64,000 nucleotides of DNA from Flavihumibacter sp. ZG627 (GTDB lineage: Bacteria; Bacteroidota; Bacteroidia; Chitinophagales; Chitinophagaceae). The stretch's first letter is position 1. Each line of letters begins with the position of its first letter. Positions 9,511 to 18,427 of this stretch are shown piece after piece. Both the position numbers and the translations under genes were made by a program. Where the stretch lies: positions 620,001-684,000 of the forward strand of contig NZ_JPHF01000002.1 in the NCBI RefSeq assembly GCF_000814325.1. Direction: 5' to 3'. The notes below the pieces were generated by a model. That model was not told where the DNA came from, did not search any database, and saw nothing but the letters and a program-made list of their open reading frames with translations.

Positions 9511-10020
9511 ATGTCCAATTGGTTTGTACGCAATGTCAGTGACTTCATTGACTTTTTCTATCCGCCATTCCGGCGGTATATACCTCTTCAGACCTTTCGT
9601 TATATCGCCTGCGGTGGTGGTAATACATTGCTGGATATCATCATCTATTTTATCTCCTACAATTTTATCCTTCAAAAGCAGGTAGTGTCTCTTGGCATAA
9701 TGGTGGGAGGGCAGGAACTGGCAGTAAGTCCCCATATCATGGCCTTTTTCATGGCTTTTTTTGTAAGTTTCCCCCTTGGATTTTACCTGAACCGCAAAGT
9801 GGTTTTCCATGATTCCGACCTCAGGGGAAGGGTCCAGCTTTTCAGGTACATGTTATTGGTAACAGTGAATATTCTGCTCAATTATGCCTTCATTAAACTC
9901 TTTGTTGAGGTTTTCGGTATTTTTCCAACTATTGCCAAAATGTTAACCACACTCATTGTTGTGACATTCAGTTACCTGGCCCAGCGTAATTACACCTTCC
10001 GAAAGCGCATAGATAAATAA
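9511..10020 (+). CDS. GtrA family membrane protein
   Basis: A 169-residue membrane protein of the GtrA family, members of which are associated with moving polyprenyl-linked sugars across the inner membrane. Four hydrophobic helices lie at about residues 28-52, 66-86, 95-115 and 122-145. The family motif FRYIACGGGNTLLDI is present before the first helix, and the positive patches LNRKVVF and AQRNYTFRKR also fit the family. No glycosyltransferase gene is adjacent, which would normally show the pathway. A TATTTTTG sequence (9498-9505) that matches the Bacteroidota -7 element lies only 5 bases before the ATG, so the transcript could be nearly leaderless. Confidence 0.85.
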   Translation: MSNWFVRNVSDFIDFFYPPFRRYIPLQTFRYIACGGGNTLLDIIIYFISYNFILQKQVVSLGIMVGGQELAVSPHIMAFFMAFFVSFPLGFYLNRKVVFHDSDLRGRVQLFRYMLLVTVNILLNYAFIKLFVEVFGIFPTIAKMLTTLIVVTFSYLAQRNYTFRKRIDK

Positions 10021-10184
10021 GGCAATTTGTCCCCCCGCCGCCATAACCTCGCCATATTGAGGGGTAATTTGTCAGTATACCGGCTAAATCACTGACATTT
10101 CTGCCATTTTTGCACAGTTCCCTCCATTGGCATATCTATTGACAATCATAAGCGTAACACATTCATAAAAGGAAAAATAAACAT
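10021..10184 (+). promoter_or_regulatory. dnaK upstream region
   Basis: A 164-bp intergenic stretch before dnaK. It contains a pair of related half-sites around 10094-10120 (CACTGACATTTCTGCCATTTTTGCAC). No clear TAnnTTTG element was found, and no CIRCE-type inverted repeat is visible. Heat-shock control of dnaK is expected from general knowledge, but the site is not proven here. Confidence 0.3.
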
Positions 10185-12080
10185 ATGGGAAAGATCATTG
10201 GTATTGACCTGGGAACTACCAACAGTTGTGTATCGGTTATGGAGGGCAATGAGCCCGTCGTGATCGCTAACGATGAAGGACGTAGAACAACACCTTCGGT
10301 GGTAGCATTTCTGAAGAACGGAGAACGCAAGGTAGGTGACCCGGCCAAACGCCAGGCGATCACTAACCCGCATAACACTATTACATCTGTGAAGCGATTC
10401 ATGGGTCGTCGTTTTGACGAAGTAACCGAAGAGATAAGCCACTGGAGTTATAAAGTTGCCAAAGGCGATAATAATACGGTACGCATAGATATTGACGGCA
10501 GGCTTTATACGCCACAGGAAATCAGCGCAATGGTTTTGCAGAAAATGAAGAAAACTGCAGAAGATTACCTGGGCCAGGAAGTAACTGAGGCGGTTATTAC
10601 CGTTCCCGCTTATTTCAATGATGCTCAGCGCCAGGCTACCAAAGAAGCTGGTGAAATTGCTGGTCTTAATGTGCGCCGTATCGTTAACGAGCCAACAGCA
10701 GCAGCACTGGCTTATGGAATGGACAAGAAAGGCAAGGACCAGAAGATCGCGGTATTTGACCTCGGTGGTGGTACTTTCGATATTTCCATCCTCGAACTTG
10801 GGGATGGGGTATTTGAAGTGAAGTCCACCAATGGTGACACCCATCTCGGTGGTGATGACTTTGATAAAGTGATCATGGACTGGCTTGCAGAAGAATTCAA
10901 GAAAGACGAAAGCATCGACCTGCGCAAGGACCCTATGGCCCTGCAGCGTCTGAAAGAAGCGGCAGAGAAAGCAAAAGTTGAATTGTCTTCTTCTTCCGAA
11001 ACAGAGATCAACCTTCCTTATATTACTGCTGTTGACGGAGTGCCCAAGCACCTCGTTAAAAAGCTTACCCGGGCTAAATTTGAAGCAATTGCCGATACAC
11101 TTTTTGAGCGTTGCCTGAAGCCTTGTGAGCTTGCATTGAAAGATGCCGGTATGAGTACTAGCCAAATAGACGAAGTGATTTTGGTAGGTGGTTCTACCCG
11201 TATCCCTAAAGTGCAGGAGATCGTTGAGAAATTCTTTGGAAGAAAACCTAATAAGGGTGTTAACCCCGACGAAGTTGTAGCAGTAGGTGCTGCCATCCAG
11301 GGCGCAGTTCTCACAGGTGAGGTGAAAGATGTGCTTCTGCTCGACGTTACCCCGCTTAGCCTGGGTATCGAAACAATGGGCGGCGTAATGACCAGGCTCA
11401 TTGAATCAAATACAACGATCCCGACCAAGAAATCAGAAGTATTCTCTACCGCCAGTGATAACCAGCCCGGCGTACAAATCCATGTTCTTCAGGGAGAGCG
11501 CCCCATGTCATCCCAGAACAAGAGCCTGGGTATGTTCAACCTCGATGGAATTCCACCTGCACCACGCGGTGTACCACAAATTGAAGTGATCTTCGATATT
11601 GATGCCAATGGTATTCTTCATGTAACGGCTAAGGACAAGGGAACCGGTAAAGAGCAGAAGATCCGCATTGAAGCAGGATCCGGACTTACCAAAGAGGAGA
11701 TCGAAAAGATGAAGGCAGAGGCTAAGGCCAATGAATCAACCGATAAGGAGGCAAGGGAGAGAGTGGAGAAGATCAACCAGGCCGACAGTCTGATATTCCA
11801 GACAGAGAAGCAGTTGAAGGAATTCGGTGAAAAGATTCCGGCCGACAAGAAAGAGCCTATCGAAACGGCCCTCACTAAACTGAAAGAGGCACATAAAAGC
11901 CAGGATATCGCAGCCATTGATGCAGCTGTTGCAGAAATGAATACTGCCTGGACCGCCGCTTCTGAAGAGATCTACAAGGCACAGCAAACTGGTGGCGAAC
12001 AGCCAGGAGCCGATGCAGGAGCCCAGCAGGGAGCCAGCGGTGAAAATGTGACCGATGCAGAATTCGAAGAAGTCAAGTAG
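10185..12080 (+). CDS. dnaK: Molecular chaperone DnaK (Hsp70)
   Basis: The 631-residue Hsp70 chaperone binds exposed hydrophobic segments of client proteins in an ATP-driven cycle with DnaJ and GrpE. All signatures are present: [17 protein letters not shown] at the N-terminus, [14 protein letters not shown] near residue 190, [15 protein letters not shown] near residue 330, the substrate-binding beta domain (about 385-500), the alpha lid, and the disordered tail ending in DAEFEEVK. Length is normal for the family. No dnaJ or grpE lies beside it, so it is a lone dnaK locus. A nested inverted repeat and a strong terminator follow directly after its stop. Confidence 0.98.
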   Translation: MGKIIGIDLGTTNSCVSVMEGNEPVVIANDEGRRTTPSVVAFLKNGERKVGDPAKRQAITNPHNTITSVKRFMGRRFDEVTEEISHWSYKVAKGDNNTVRIDIDGRLYTPQEISAMVLQKMKKTAEDYLGQEVTEAVITVPAYFNDAQRQATKEAGEIAGLNVRRIVNEPTAAALAYGMDKKGKDQKIAVFDLGGGTFDISILELGDGVFEVKSTNGDTHLGGDDFDKVIMDWLAEEFKKDESIDLRKDPMALQRLKEAAEKAKVELSSSSETEINLPYITAVDGVPKHLVKKLTRAKFEAIADTLFERCLKPCELALKDAGMSTSQIDEVILVGGSTRIPKVQEIVEKFFGRKPNKGVNPDEVVAVGAAIQGAVLTGEVKDVLLLDVTPLSLGIETMGGVMTRLIESNTTIPTKKSEVFSTASDNQPGVQIHVLQGERPMSSQNKSLGMFNLDGIPPAPRGVPQIEVIFDIDANGILHVTAKDKGTGKEQKIRIEAGSGLTKEEIEKMKAEAKANESTDKEARERVEKINQADSLIFQTEKQLKEFGEKIPADKKEPIETALTKLKEAHKSQDIAAIDAAVAEMNTAWTAASEEIYKAQQTGGEQPGADAGAQQGASGENVTDAEFEEVK

Positions 12081-12174
12081 GAGGTAAGAGGTAAGATTTT
12101 AAGAATTACATAGTGGATGGACTTCGGTTTTTTACCGGAGTCCATTTTTTTTTCCAAATCTTACCTCTTACCTC
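12081..12174. repeat. Nested inverted repeat enclosing the dnaK terminator
   Basis: A perfect 19-bp inverted repeat, 12081-12099 with 12156-12174, starts at the base after the dnaK stop codon. Each arm holds the direct double GAGGTAAGAGGTAAGA. Inside it sits a second hairpin that has the form of a terminator. The outer arms could fold into a long stem or mark a small mobile repeat. Confidence 0.8.
12117..12153 (+). terminator. Rho-independent terminator after dnaK
   Basis: A 12-bp stem (12117-12128 with 12134-12145, one G-T pair) with a 5-base T loop is followed by a run of nine T residues ending at 12153. It lies 36 bp after the dnaK stop. Confidence 0.85.
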
Positions 12175-12217
12175 TTAAATGTTTGCGCTATTTTCGCAGC
12201 ATAAATTTTTTTGAAGC

Positions 12218-12373
12218 ATGGAAACACAAAAAAAGAATACAGGATTATGGTGGATCGGTTTTTTCGTATCCACAGCTTTGTTATTGACCGCCATTTTTCT
12301 TCACTGGGAATACCTGACAATGATCATTCCGTTTGCCCTCACCAGCTTTGTAAAGGCCATGGATATTATTTAA
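12218..12373 (+). CDS. Small membrane protein, 51 residues
   Basis: A short open reading frame from ATG 12218 to TAA 12371-12373 encodes METQKKNTGLWWIGF and continues through two hydrophobic segments (about residues 10-28 and 33-47). The charged N-terminus followed by hydrophobic helices, the placement between the dnaK terminator and a second terminator at 12393, and the sensible start context make it a likely real gene. It is too short for family recognition. A membrane location is inferred from hydrophobicity; the function is unknown. Confidence 0.6.
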   Translation: METQKKNTGLWWIGFFVSTALLLTAIFLHWEYLTMIIPFALTSFVKAMDII

Positions 12374-12392
12374 CGGAATCCTGAAAATATGT

Positions 12393-12420
12393 AAAGGCTC
12401 CACCTGGTGGGGCCTTTTTA
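12393..12420 (+). terminator. Rho-independent terminator after the small membrane protein gene
   Basis: The stem AAGGCTCCAC / GTGGGGCCTT (one G-T pair) has a 3-base loop and is followed by TTTTTA. It lies 20 bp after the stop of the 51-residue gene and supports that gene being a separate transcription unit. Confidence 0.75.
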
Positions 12421-12438
12421 ATTGGCCTCAAAACCAAA

Positions 12439-12455
12439 TGTGTATATTATACACA
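12439..12455. promoter_or_regulatory. 17-bp palindrome upstream of malQ, candidate operator
   Basis: TGTGTATATTATACACA is a perfect palindrome with 8-bp arms around a central T. It ends 44 bp before the malQ start codon, a position fitting a transcription factor site. No regulator gene lies beside it, so the binding protein is unknown. Confidence 0.5.
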
Positions 12456-12499
12456 AATCTTCTTAATTTTACTTTTATTTGTCTTGCCAAACAACCAGT

Positions 12500-15190
12500 A
12501 TGAAGATTCATTTTTTCCTTCGGTATAGTACCCGTATGGGGCAGCACTTGCAGATAACCGGCAATTTCAGTTCCTCTTCCAGTGAAACAATCCATCCTGT
12601 AAATATGAATTACCTCAATGAGGAATTCTGGCAGGCAACTGTAGTTGTTGATCCATCCGGAAATCGTGAGATTAATTACCAATACCAGCTTGTTGATGAA
12701 AATGGCAGGATCATCTCAGAATGGGGGAACGACAGGGTTATTCCACTTCATGACCTTAAGGCGGATGAGTTGCAGGTGGTAGATACCTGGAACTATGCCG
12801 GTGAATTCGAAAACGCATTTTATACCGCTCCCTTCCAAAAAACATTACTGGAAAACCATGAACATAAAAAGATAAAACACCCAAAGCACTTCACCCATAT
12901 ATTTAAAGTAAAGGCACCGCTTCTTAAAAAACATGAAGTGATTTGCATCGTGGGAAGTATTCCCGCGCTGGGTGAATGGGATGAGATAAAGCCATTGCAA
13001 CTGTATACTGATGGTAATTGGTGGACCATTACCCTCGACCTGCCCAAAGAAGGCTTCCCCCTTTATTATAAATATGGAGTTTATGATACTCACGAGAAAA
13101 CCTTGATTCGTTTTGAAGCAGGAGATAACAGATCGCTTTTTGGAGATGCCCTCGAAAAAAAGATCACACTGGTGCATGACGGATTTGTGCATCTTCCCAA
13201 TGATACCTGGAAAGGTACCGGGGTAGCCATCCCTGTTTTCAGTTTGCGTTCTAAGAACAGCTTTGGCGTGGGTGAATTCACCGACCTGCATTTACTGGTA
13301 GACTGGGCCCGCACGGTAGGCATGAAGATGCTTCAGCTTCTCCCAATCAATGATACTACTGCAACCCGCACCTGGCTAGATTCTTATCCCTATGCAGCGA
13401 TATCTGCTTTTGCCCTCCATCCTGTATTTGTAAATCTTGAAGAGGTTGCGGGAAAGAAAGATGCTTCAATCCTAAAGCCCTTCCGGAAAAAGCAAAAAGA
13501 ACTCAATGAGTTAACTGAGGTGGACTATGAAGAGGTAATGAAGTTCAAGATAGCCGTGCTCACAGAATTGTATGAATCACAAAAAGAAAGCTGGGCCGAA
13601 GACAAAGATTACCAGGCATTCTTTGAACATAATAAACATTGGTTGGTACCATATGCTGCTTTCTGTTTCCTACGCGATAAACATGATACGGCCGATTTCA
13701 GTCAATGGAAGCAACACAATACCTATGATGCTGCGGCCATTGAGAAATTTGTATCACCCAAACAAAAGCATTTCGACCAGATCGGTTTCCACTACTTTAT
13801 TCAGTATCATCTCCACCTGCAATTGAAGAGCGCCACTGCCTATGCCCATAAACATGGCATCATCGTTAAGGGCGATATTCCAATTGGCATTTACCGCCAT
13901 AGCTGTGATGCATGGATGAGTCCCGAACTGTATAATATGGACCAGCAGGCTGGTGCGCCACCTGATGATTTTGCCATTAAGGGACAAAACTGGGGCTTCC
14001 CTACCTATAACTGGCAGAAGATGCAGGAGAATGGTTTCACCTGGTGGAAACAACGGTTCAGCCAGATGAGTGAATATTTTGATGCATTCCGCATAGATCA
14101 TATACTCGGGTTTTTCCGGATATGGTCAATCCCCTTTGACGCAGTGGAAGGAATTATGGGCCATTTTGTTCCAGCCATTCCGGTTGATGTGAAAGAATTT
14201 GGTGAAAGGCAAATATGGTTTAACCATTACCGTTATACCAAGCCATTTATTACAGAGAAGATACTTGAAGAACGATTTGGTGAATCGGCAACATTCGTTA
14301 AAGAAGAATTCCTCGATGACAGGGGCTTCGGACAATTTGATTTCAAACCACCATTTGACACTCAGCGCAAAATTGAGCAGTGGTTTCTGGCGCACGAAGA
14401 CAAGGACCATCTGCAGGGATTAAAGCAGGGACTGCTTGATCTGCATACCAACGTGATCCTCTTTGAAGAAGCGGGATCAGAGGGGAAGAAGTTTCATTTC
14501 CGTTTTGCTATGGAACATACCAGTTCTTACCAGGACCTGGAATGGAATACAAAAGAACAACTCAAAGCCCTGTACGTAGATTATTTCTACCGCCGTCAGG
14601 ATGATTTCTGGATGCAGGAAGCCATGAATAAATTACCCGCCCTGAAAGCTTCCACCAATATGCTTATCTGTGGCGAAGACCTTGGTATGGTGCCTGCATG
14701 TGTTCCAGATGTGATGCGACACCTGGGCATCCTGAGCCTGGAGATCCAGCGCATGCCCAAGGACCCTGCGCATGAGTTCTTTCATCCCAATAATGCGCCA
14801 TACCTTTCTGTGGTAACGCCCTCTACCCACGACATGAGTACCATCAGGGGCTGGTGGGAAGAGGATAGGGAAAAGACCCAGCGATTCTTCAACAACGAAC
14901 TTGGCCAATGGGGAGAGGCCCCCGCTTTCTGTGAAGCCTGGATCAATAAAGCTATAGTAATTCAGCATCTGTATTCTCCTGCAATGTGGGCGGTATTCCA
15001 GTTACAGGATCTGATGGGAGTAGACGGTGACCTGCGCCGCAGCGACCCATCGGAAGAACGGATCAATATTCCTTCCAATCCAAAACATTACTGGCGCTAC
15101 CGTATGCATATGACGCTGGAAGAACTATTGAAGGAAAAAGAGTTCAACCATTCTCTGAAAGAATACATTAAAGCGGGCGGTAGAGCATAA
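12500..15190 (+). CDS. malQ: 4-alpha-glucanotransferase, DPE2-like GH77 with CBM20 modules
   Basis: This 896-residue amylomaltase moves glucan segments between maltooligosaccharides and glucose. Two CBM20-type starch-binding modules fill the first part (about 1-100 and 125-235; the second shows VGSIPALGEWD). The GH77 barrel follows, with catalytic Asp533 (FRIDHILGFFR), Glu726 (CGEDLGMVP) and Asp778 (STHDMSTIRGWW). The layout matches plant cytosolic DPE2 and its bacterial relatives, not the shorter E. coli MalQ. The ATG at 12500 was chosen over the upstream TTG at 12479 because MKIHFFLRYST begins the first module. A dipeptide epimerase gene follows after 17 bp. Confidence 0.95.
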   Translation: MKIHFFLRYSTRMGQHLQITGNFSSSSSETIHPVNMNYLNEEFWQATVVVDPSGNREINYQYQLVDENGRIISEWGNDRVIPLHDLKADELQVVDTWNYAGEFENAFYTAPFQKTLLENHEHKKIKHPKHFTHIFKVKAPLLKKHEVICIVGSIPALGEWDEIKPLQLYTDGNWWTITLDLPKEGFPLYYKYGVYDTHEKTLIRFEAGDNRSLFGDALEKKITLVHDGFVHLPNDTWKGTGVAIPVFSLRSKNSFGVGEFTDLHLLVDWARTVGMKMLQLLPINDTTATRTWLDSYPYAAISAFALHPVFVNLEEVAGKKDASILKPFRKKQKELNELTEVDYEEVMKFKIAVLTELYESQKESWAEDKDYQAFFEHNKHWLVPYAAFCFLRDKHDTADFSQWKQHNTYDAAAIEKFVSPKQKHFDQIGFHYFIQYHLHLQLKSATAYAHKHGIIVKGDIPIGIYRHSCDAWMSPELYNMDQQAGAPPDDFAIKGQNWGFPTYNWQKMQENGFTWWKQRFSQMSEYFDAFRIDHILGFFRIWSIPFDAVEGIMGHFVPAIPVDVKEFGERQIWFNHYRYTKPFITEKILEERFGESATFVKEEFLDDRGFGQFDFKPPFDTQRKIEQWFLAHEDKDHLQGLKQGLLDLHTNVILFEEAGSEGKKFHFRFAMEHTSSYQDLEWNTKEQLKALYVDYFYRRQDDFWMQEAMNKLPALKASTNMLICGEDLGMVPACVPDVMRHLGILSLEIQRMPKDPAHEFFHPNNAPYLSVVTPSTHDMSTIRGWWEEDREKTQRFFNNELGQWGEAPAFCEAWINKAIVIQHLYSPAMWAVFQLQDLMGVDGDLRRSDPSEERINIPSNPKHYWRYRMHMTLEELLKEKEFNHSLKEYIKAGGRA

Positions 15191-15207
15191 TTTGATAGGT
15201 TTGCAAC

Positions 15208-16224
15208 ATGCGTGTAAGATCCTTTATCAAGGCGCTTCCTTTCACCCATCCTTTTACCATTTCAAAAGGAACAAAAACACACCAGCCAACTTTTATTGTT
15301 GAGCTGGAATTGAATGGTATTGTTGGATATGGTGAGGCGCCGGCCATTGCCTATTATAATATTCCCGTGGAGAAGATGCAGGCTGATCTTCTGGCCAAAC
15401 AAACCTTTGTTGAGAAGTTTGCCTTTACTACACCCGACCGTTACTGGCATTACCTCCACCACCTGCTCCCGCTGAATGGTTTCCTGGTGAGTGCCCTTGA
15501 TATGGCCGCCTGGGACCTGTTCGGTAAGATCAGGCGACAGCCGCTGTACAAACTATTTGGTGCAGACCCTGCAAATATGCCGGTTACGGATTATACCATC
15601 GGTATCGACAGTACCGAAAAGATGATAGAGAAAATGAAGGAAACGCCATGGCCGGTGTACAAGATCAAACTGGGAACCGACCGTGATATCGAGATCATGG
15701 AATCACTTCGCCGGCATACGGATACTCCATTGCGTATTGATGCAAATGCAGCCTGGACAAAAGAGGAGGCACTCGGGAAAATAACCGCCTTTGCTGCAAT
15801 GAATGTGGAGTTCATAGAACAACCCCTTGCCAAGGATGATTGGGAAGGGATGGCCTGGTTATATGAAAGAAGTCCATTGCCACTAGTGGCAGATGAAAGT
15901 TGTGTTTATGAGCAGGACCTGGCAAAATGTGAGGGTCATTTCCATGGGATCAATATCAAGCTCACCAAGTGCACCGGTATAACGCCTGCACTTCGTATGA
16001 TAGCGGATGCAAGAAAACGCGGCATGAAGATCATGTTAGGATGTATGAATGAAAGCACAATCGGTTCTGCGGCATTGGCGCATCTTGGTCCATTGGCCGA
16101 CTGGCTTGATATGGATGGTCCGCTTTTGTTGTCTGAAGACCTTGCAACCGGTTTGAGTTATGATTTCGGCAAGGTGAGTTTGCCATCATCGCCGGGATTG
16201 GGCATTACGGTTCAACTGGAGTAA
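15208..16224 (+). CDS. L-Ala-D/L-Glu epimerase (enolase superfamily)
   Basis: A 338-residue member of the muconate-lactonizing/enolase superfamily that most resembles dipeptide epimerases (YcjG/YkfB type), which convert L-Ala-D-Glu from murein peptides to L-Ala-L-Glu. The KxK general-base motif is Lys152-Ile-Lys154, the metal ligands are Asp178 (RIDAN), Glu204 (IEQP) and Asp229 (ADES), and the opposite catalytic Lys251 is in NIKLTKC. All are intact. The specificity is inferred from the ISKGTKTHQPTFIVELE and CMNEST motifs. The gene follows malQ by 17 bp and may be co-transcribed, though the two pathways are unrelated. Confidence 0.85.
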   Translation: MRVRSFIKALPFTHPFTISKGTKTHQPTFIVELELNGIVGYGEAPAIAYYNIPVEKMQADLLAKQTFVEKFAFTTPDRYWHYLHHLLPLNGFLVSALDMAAWDLFGKIRRQPLYKLFGADPANMPVTDYTIGIDSTEKMIEKMKETPWPVYKIKLGTDRDIEIMESLRRHTDTPLRIDANAAWTKEEALGKITAFAAMNVEFIEQPLAKDDWEGMAWLYERSPLPLVADESCVYEQDLAKCEGHFHGINIKLTKCTGITPALRMIADARKRGMKIMLGCMNESTIGSAALAHLGPLADWLDMDGPLLLSEDLATGLSYDFGKVSLPSSPGLGITVQLE

Positions 16225-16254
16225 ATAAAGTCTGCATATCATCTATCGACATTC

Positions 16255-16626
16255 TTATTTTTTTACGTATAGCGAATTGCCAACTTTGATAGCGTACTTG
16301 TTGTCTTGTTTTTCAAGTTGTAAAATAGGGGATACATTTCCAGAACTCCATGTAACAGAAAGTTGCTTTTGATCTTTGTCTACCTTGAACTTCCCCACAT
16401 GGTGATATGTTTTTTTCCCATTAATTTCAGTATGATATAAAATACTGTCACCATCATATAATTTAAAGAATGTATTATTCATCGCCATCATCTGCATGGC
16501 CATGGGATCCTCGTTGTAATAAGTATACATACCATACAATTCTTTGTCGTTTTTATTACATGCCACAAGAAACAAAATAAACGATAGATATAATGTTTGA
16601 TACTTAATAATGTTTAGATGAATCAT
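16255..16626 (-). CDS. Small lipoprotein of unknown function
   Basis: A 123-residue protein with a lipoprotein signal: the hydrophobic run LYLSFILFLVAC ends in a lipobox Cys followed by NKND. The ATG at 16626 is preferred over the upstream codon at 16686 because it gives a normal signal length. The mature part is small, with beta-rich character (GKFKVDKDQKQLSVTW), and resembles no family I can name. It is convergent with the epimerase gene (30-bp gap) and divergent from another lipoprotein gene at 16933. Confidence 0.65.
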   Translation of the reverse strand: MIHLNIIKYQTLYLSFILFLVACNKNDKELYGMYTYYNEDPMAMQMMAMNNTFFKLYDGDSILYHTEINGKKTYHHVGKFKVDKDQKQLSVTWSSGNVSPILQLEKQDNKYAIKVGNSLYVKK

Positions 16627-16932
16627 GATCCAACAATTATACCGTAAGATAGGAAATGAACGGAAATATGCGAAGTATGTTACCAAAGCACAAAAGGGAC
16701 AAGATTAAAATTTTTTAATATAGTAAATTTACTATTGCATAATCCTCTAATATGTTTAATCTTTAGGTTCTAATCTGATAACCTGTTTTAAACGCAGCGT
16801 CGCCACTCCCATATCCTGCCCTTCCAAATCCTAAACAACACGTAGTTTGATGAACCCTCATTTGTGTAGGTTCTCATTACTATACTTATTGTTGTCTCAT
16901 ATCATTCATTTATAAATTCAAAAATTGAAACT
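16627..16932. other. Divergent intergenic region with a 16-bp palindrome
   Basis: A 306-bp stretch between two divergent lipoprotein genes. It holds the perfect palindrome ATAGTAAATTTACTAT at 16720-16735, placed about 95 bp from the minus-strand start and about 200 bp from the plus-strand start. Nothing else recognisable was seen. Confidence 0.45.
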
Positions 16933-17637
16933 ATGCAAAAGTTCAAATGGCTGCTTGCATTAGCAGCACCCCTTGCCCTAATGATTAGCTGCCAAAAAGA
17001 AGCAGCACGCACTGATCATCAAATCACCCTCGATGAAACATTACAATTGAAATCGGGATCTCACCTTTCAGCAAGTGCAACAGGTAATGGTGCACCAAGT
17101 GGTGCTCATTATAACCTTAACATTATTGGCGTGCCTAAAGGTAAAACCGCAGACATGACCAGTGGGAATGGACATCGTATTTTTGTGAACCTAAGCGGCA
17201 ACACAAAGATCTTTTTGAAAGAAGGTGATGATTTTGCGGTACTGGATGCAAACGGAACAGACCAGGATGGTGCAAAATTCCAACTTCCTAATCCCGACCC
17301 CGAAAATGATGGCATCACAACTTACAGTGTGTTCGCACGTGCTTTAGGAAAGCCCGGAGGATCCATGGGCATTACTACCTGTGCTTATGATCCTTCTGCC
17401 GGCGAGGATGTATGCAGCCTGGAAAGCTATGTAACAGTTCGTAATAAAGGTAGAACTGGCTTTGAAAATGTATCAAAAGAATTGTTATATATCTATGCTG
17501 ATCTGGATGGAGATGGTACGGTAGAACGCTATCCTTTATTTGATGACAGACTTCAGGATTATTACTGGAGTGTAGAGAATGATGGGCTGCGTTTATTACA
17601 GCTTCGTTTTTATGCAGTTCCCACCAATGTAAATTAA
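16933..17637 (+). CDS. Lipoprotein of unknown function
   Basis: A 234-residue exported protein. The signal peptide MQKFKWLLALAAPLALMISC ends in a lipobox with Cys20 as the lipidated residue. The mature protein has the string DLDGDGTVERYPLFDD late in the chain, which looks like a calcium-binding loop, and pairs of cysteines (TTCAY, EDVCSL) that could form a disulfide. I do not recognise a family. A strong terminator 21 bp after the stop closes the unit, so it is likely transcribed alone. Confidence 0.75.
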   Translation: MQKFKWLLALAAPLALMISCQKEAARTDHQITLDETLQLKSGSHLSASATGNGAPSGAHYNLNIIGVPKGKTADMTSGNGHRIFVNLSGNTKIFLKEGDDFAVLDANGTDQDGAKFQLPNPDPENDGITTYSVFARALGKPGGSMGITTCAYDPSAGEDVCSLESYVTVRNKGRTGFENVSKELLYIYADLDGDGTVERYPLFDDRLQDYYWSVENDGLRLLQLRFYAVPTNVN

Positions 17638-17658
17638 AACGCTCATTGATTGTACCCG

Positions 17659-17688
17659 AAAAACCCGCTGCTCATACAGCGGGTTTTT
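17659..17688 (+). terminator. Rho-independent terminator after the lipoprotein gene
   Basis: A perfect 12-bp stem (17659-17670 with 17677-17688) with a 6-base loop carries its own A-run and T-run, so it could act in both directions. Confidence 0.85.
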
Positions 17689-17828
17689 TATTTCACTTTC
17701 ACATATACATTTGATGAGAACGCGCCTTCTATGCAATATTCTTGAAGACGTAATTTTCTGGATGTTGTTTTAGCACTTATTGAAATTTTTTGTATTTTTT
17801 GATTAGATAATCTCATGAAAGCAAATTT

Positions 17829-17902
17829 CGGGATGTAGCGCAGCCCGGTAGCGCGCTTCGTTCGGGACGAAGAGGCCGCTGGTTCGAATCCAGTCATCCC
17901 GA
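17829..17902 (+). tRNA. tRNA-Pro (CGG anticodon)
   Basis: A 74-base cloverleaf. The acceptor stem is CGGGATG / CATCCCG with discriminator A at 17902. The D arm (GCGC...GCGC), the anticodon stem CTTCG / CGAAG with the loop TTCGGGA (anticodon CGG, codon CCG), and the T arm with GGTTCGAATCC are all present. CCA is not encoded. It is followed at once by a GC-rich inverted repeat and then by a toxin-antitoxin pair. Confidence 0.95.
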
Positions 17903-17905
17903 CAA

Positions 17906-17944
17906 CGCCCGCCGAAGCTTCAGCGCAGGCGGGCTGAATTTTTA
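17906..17944 (+). terminator. GC-rich hairpin after tRNA-Pro
   Basis: The stem GCCCGCC / GGCGGGC with a 14-base loop is followed by CTGAATTTTT. It can end the tRNA transcript. The central GAAGCTTCAGCGCAGG resembles the element at 18943-18975, so it may be a copy of a dispersed extragenic repeat. Confidence 0.6.
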
Positions 17945-17995
17945 CCTTCCCCATAACGTAATTATTCCTTACATTTATAAAGAAATAATTCTCCC

Positions 17996-18427
17996 ATGAG
18001 TGCTACCTTAAATACCAAGTCTTCTCTTTTTCGCCAATACGAGAAAGAACTATCAAATCCCGTTGCGATGGTAATGAAGGCTGCTGAGGGGTTAGCTGTA
18101 TCCGTATTTGATAAGATCATCCAGATCACAGCCTTGAATAAAAACCAGTTAGCCGCCTTTATTGATGTTACACCCAAAACCATCGACAACTACCGCATTC
18201 GCCGGCATAAGTTGGGCCGCACAGAGAGCGAACAGCTTTTACAGCTGATGGCACTCTACAAAAAGGGACAGGAGATTTTTGGTAATTCAGAAGATTTCAA
18301 TCTCTGGTTGAAGCAACCCGCTTCAGGATTAGGCGGCATTGTTCCGTTTGAACTGCTCTATACACAAGGTGGCATCAACCTCGTAATGGAGGAATTGCTC
18401 CGCATTGAATACGGCGCGCTGGCATGA
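17996..18427 (+). CDS. Antitoxin of the Xre/MbcA/ParS type (DUF2384)
   Basis: A 143-residue antitoxin that should bind and neutralise the RES-domain toxin encoded next to it and repress the operon. It has an Xre-like helix-turn-helix in the middle (about 45-75, LNKNQLAAFIDVTPKTIDNYR) and the C-terminal DUF2384 toxin-binding region (about 90-143, with GNSEDFNLWLKQPASGLGGIVPFELLYTQGG, matching the usual W-L-P-ldG-p-ld form). The stop overlaps the toxin start by 4 bp (ATGA), which fits translational coupling. Its place just after a tRNA gene suggests an accessory insertion. Confidence 0.9.
   Translation: MSATLNTKSSLFRQYEKELSNPVAMVMKAAEGLAVSVFDKIIQITALNKNQLAAFIDVTPKTIDNYRIRRHKLGRTESEQLLQLMALYKKGQEIFGNSEDFNLWLKQPASGLGGIVPFELLYTQGGINLVMEELLRIEYGALA

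Noticed and set aside
9451-9810. An N-terminal extension of ArgS of 120 residues
   Set aside because: It overlaps the gtrA gene on the other strand, has no family features, and the start at 9450 gives the normal length.
10094-10120. A sigma-54 promoter before dnaK
   Set aside because: The TGACA and TTTGCA-like parts do not have the fixed GG-N10-GC spacing.
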